Shown here: piece by piece, positions 5,330 to 7,149 of the stretch
Layout: each line of letters begins with the position of its first letter
How positions within the stretch are numbered: the first letter of the stretch is position 1
Assembly (NCBI GenBank): GCA_035530135.1
Contig: DATKVJ010000038.1
Coordinates: 1-7,149 of the forward strand
From: CAIYYX01 sp035530135
GTDB taxonomy: Bacteria; Pseudomonadota; Gammaproteobacteria; Burkholderiales; Rhodocyclaceae
Reading direction: 5' to 3'
Length of the DNA: 7,149 nucleotides
Program-made: the position numbers and the translations under genes
The notes under the pieces: model-generated
What the model was told of the DNA's origin: nothing
Databases searched by the model: none
What the model saw: the letters and a program-made list of their open reading frames with translations, nothing else

Positions 5330-7149
5330 ATGCGCATCGCCACCCGCTCCACTGCTGCTCTAATGCCGATAATCGCTACGGCGCTCGCCGCACTTTCCGC
5401 TTCAGCGACCGCGCAAACCCAGGACACCACTCAACGCATAGTGGTCACCGCCACGCGCAGCGCGCGCCCGAGCCTGGACATCCCGGCCTCGATCGACGTC
5501 GTCGACGCGCAGACGCTGCACCAAGGCCAGCCCGAGATCAACCTGTCCGAATCGCTTGGCGGCGTACCGGGTCTGAACGTGCAGAATCGCCAGAACTATG
5601 CGCAGGATTTGCAGCTGTCGATCCGCGGCTTCGGCGCGCGCGCCGCCTTCGGCATCCGCGGCGTCAAGCTTTACGCCGACGGCATACCCGCGACCATGCC
5701 GGACGGCCAGGGACAGGCCGCGAATTTCGACCTTGCCACCGCCCGGCGCATCGAAGTCATGCGCGGGCCGCTTGCCGCCCTGTACGGCAATGCCTCCGGC
5801 GGCGTAATCAATGTATTCACCGAGGACGGGCCCAAGCGCCCGACCGTGGCCGCGGATCTGTTCGTCGGCGCGTACGGTGCGACGCGCACCGGAATTCAGG
5901 CCGGCGGGCAGTCGGGGGCGCTCAATTACATTTTCGACCTGTCGAAGTTCCATACCGACGGCTACCGCGAGCACTCGGCTGCGAACCGCCAGCAGTTCAA
6001 CAGCAAGCTGAAATGGCGCGCCGGCGAGAGCACCCGCGTGACGTTCGTGATGAACACGCTGGATCAGCCCGATACGCAGGACCCGGCCGGCCTCAGCGCC
6101 GCGCAGGTGGCGGCAGACCGGCGCCAAGTCAACCCCACAGTACTCAAGTACGACGCCCGGAAGACCATACGCCAGGACCAGGCCGGCATCACCGTAGAGC
6201 AGCGCCTTGGCGCCGAGGACCACCTGCGCGCGAGCGTCTACAGCGGCGAGCGCAAGGTGCGGCAGTATTTGACGATACCGGTACCGGCGCCGCCCACGCT
6301 GTATACCTACGCCGGCGGCGTCGTCGATCTGGGCACGGACTACAACGGCTATTCCGCCAACTGGATTCACGACGGCTCGCTGCTCGGCCGTCCGCTGCAT
6401 GTGACCGGCGGCCTCGAACAGGAACTGATGCGACAAAACCGGCGCGGTTACGACAACAACCTTGGCGCCGTAGGTACGCTGCGGCGCGACGAGAACGACG
6501 ACGTCACCAGCAGCAACCTGTTCGCGCAAGCCGACTGGCGATTTCTCGAGCGCACCAGCGTAACGCTGGGCGTGCGCCGCACGCTGGTCAGGTTCGACTC
6601 GCACGACCATTTCATCACCGCGAACAACCCCGATGACAGCGGCGGCATCACCTATGCCAATACCAGCCCGGTCGCCGGATTAGCCTTCCGCGTGGCGCCG
6701 CGGCTGAGCCTGTATGCAAGCGCCGGCCGCGGGTTCGAAACGCCTTCCACCACCGAACTCGCCTACCGCAGGGGCGGCACCGGCCTCAACCTCGGGCTCA
6801 AGCCCAGCCGCAGCACCAACGAGGAGGTCGGGCTCAAAGGGAGCGTAGGCGCCAATCAGCAGGTGACGCTCGCGCGCTTCGATACCACCACGCACGACGA
6901 GATCGTGGTCGATACCGCGAGCGGCGGACGCACTATATACAAGAATGCCGGCCGCACGCGGCGCACCGGCTGGGAAGCCTCCTGGCAGGCGGTGCTGCCG
7001 GCGGGTTTCGCTGCGCGCGCCGCCTATACCCTGCTCGATGCGCGCTACGTCGATGCCTTCACCAGCGGCGCCGGTTCGAGCGCCGTGCCTGCCGGCAACA
7101 AGCTCCCCGGGGTGCCCGGCAGCTCGCTTTACGCCGAATTGCAGTGGCA
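5330..7149 (+). CDS. pqqU: PqqU/YncD-like TonB-dependent receptor for PQQ uptake, 3'-truncated
   Basis: The family member in E. coli (PqqU, formerly YncD) imports pyrroloquinoline quinone across the outer membrane. The frame is open from the ATG at 5330 to the window end: 606 residues of an expected ~700. A signal peptide ends near ATA-QT (residue 28), followed by the TonB-box-like RIVVTATR at 36-43. The plug carries INLSESLGGVPGL (70-82) and NRQNYAQDLQLSIRGFG (86-102), then GIRGVKLYADGIPATMPDG and LYGNASGGVINV, which I recall as almost the same in E. coli YncD. Barrel motifs also match: RKTIRQDQAG (277-286), GRGFETPSTTELAYR (466-480), and DEIVVD and SGGRTIYKNAG (523-541). This run of shared motifs separates it from generic siderophore receptors. 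Lying one receptor away from a PQQ-dependent dehydrogenase fits a PQQ-supply role. The last barrel strands and stop lie outside the window. PQQ transport is inferred by homology. Confidence 0.88.
   Translation, partial: MRIATRSTAALMPIIATALAALSASATAQTQDTTQRIVVTATRSARPSLDIPASIDVVDAQTLHQGQPEINLSESLGGVPGLNVQNRQNYAQDLQLSIRGFGARAAFGIRGVKLYADGIPATMPDGQGQAANFDLATARRIEVMRGPLAALYGNASGGVINVFTEDGPKRPTVAADLFVGAYGATRTGIQAGGQSGALNYIFDLSKFHTDGYREHSAANRQQFNSKLKWRAGESTRVTFVMNTLDQPDTQDPAGLSAAQVAADRRQVNPTVLKYDARKTIRQDQAGITVEQRLGAEDHLRASVYSGERKVRQYLTIPVPAPPTLYTYAGGVVDLGTDYNGYSANWIHDGSLLGRPLHVTGGLEQELMRQNRRGYDNNLGAVGTLRRDENDDVTSSNLFAQADWRFLERTSVTLGVRRTLVRFDSHDHFITANNPDDSGGITYANTSPVAGLAFRVAPRLSLYASAGRGFETPSTTELAYRRGGTGLNLGLKPSRSTNEEVGLKGSVGANQQVTLARFDTTTHDEIVVDTASGGRTIYKNAGRTRRTGWEASWQAVLPAGFAARAAYTLLDARYVDAFTSGAGSSAVPAGNKLPGVPGSSLYAELQW

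Noticed and set aside
5402..6610. Minus-strand open frame of 402 codons opposite the PqqU-like gene
   Set aside because: The + strand encodes a near-continuous match to YncD/PqqU motifs here; the minus product is a low-complexity Ala/Val/Arg sequence typical of a GC-rich shadow frame.

Overview
The window reads as one strand of a GC-rich Gram-negative genome, probably a proteobacterium. It has a periplasmic quinoprotein dehydrogenase, an exported c-type cytochrome and two TonB-dependent outer-membrane receptors. The genus cannot be told from sequence alone. All four protein genes lie on the + strand, and both ends of the window cut through a gene.

Layout. Bases 1-1439 hold the C-terminal part of a PQQ-dependent alcohol-dehydrogenase-type quinoprotein; its N terminus lies upstream. 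Two abutting GC-rich hairpins (1445-1504) sit at the junction with the next gene. Bases 1448-2743 encode an exported protein with an unrecognised N-terminal region, a Pro-rich linker and a C-terminal class I cytochrome c domain with one CEKCH haem site. A strong hairpin follows its stop codon (2747-2776). After a spacer of about 190 bases, 2931-5306 encodes a complete TonB-dependent receptor of unknown substrate with visibly lower G+C. Only 23 bases later, 5330 to the window end encodes a second TonB-dependent receptor. It closely resembles E. coli YncD/PqqU, the outer-membrane importer of PQQ; about 606 residues are present and the 3' end is cut off.

How the genes could work together. The dehydrogenase would oxidise an alcohol or aldehyde in the periplasm using PQQ plus a metal ion. 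The cytochrome would take the electrons to the respiratory chain. The PqqU-like receptor would bring PQQ in from outside to build the holoenzyme. The dehydrogenase has an Asp-Trp-Asp at the catalytic aspartate, the pattern linked to lanthanide use in this superfamily. That makes it reasonable to ask whether the other receptor imports a metal chelate. I read the window as a candidate locus for an enzyme plus supply of its cofactor. The PQQ link rests on strong sequence resemblance; the lanthanide link is speculation.
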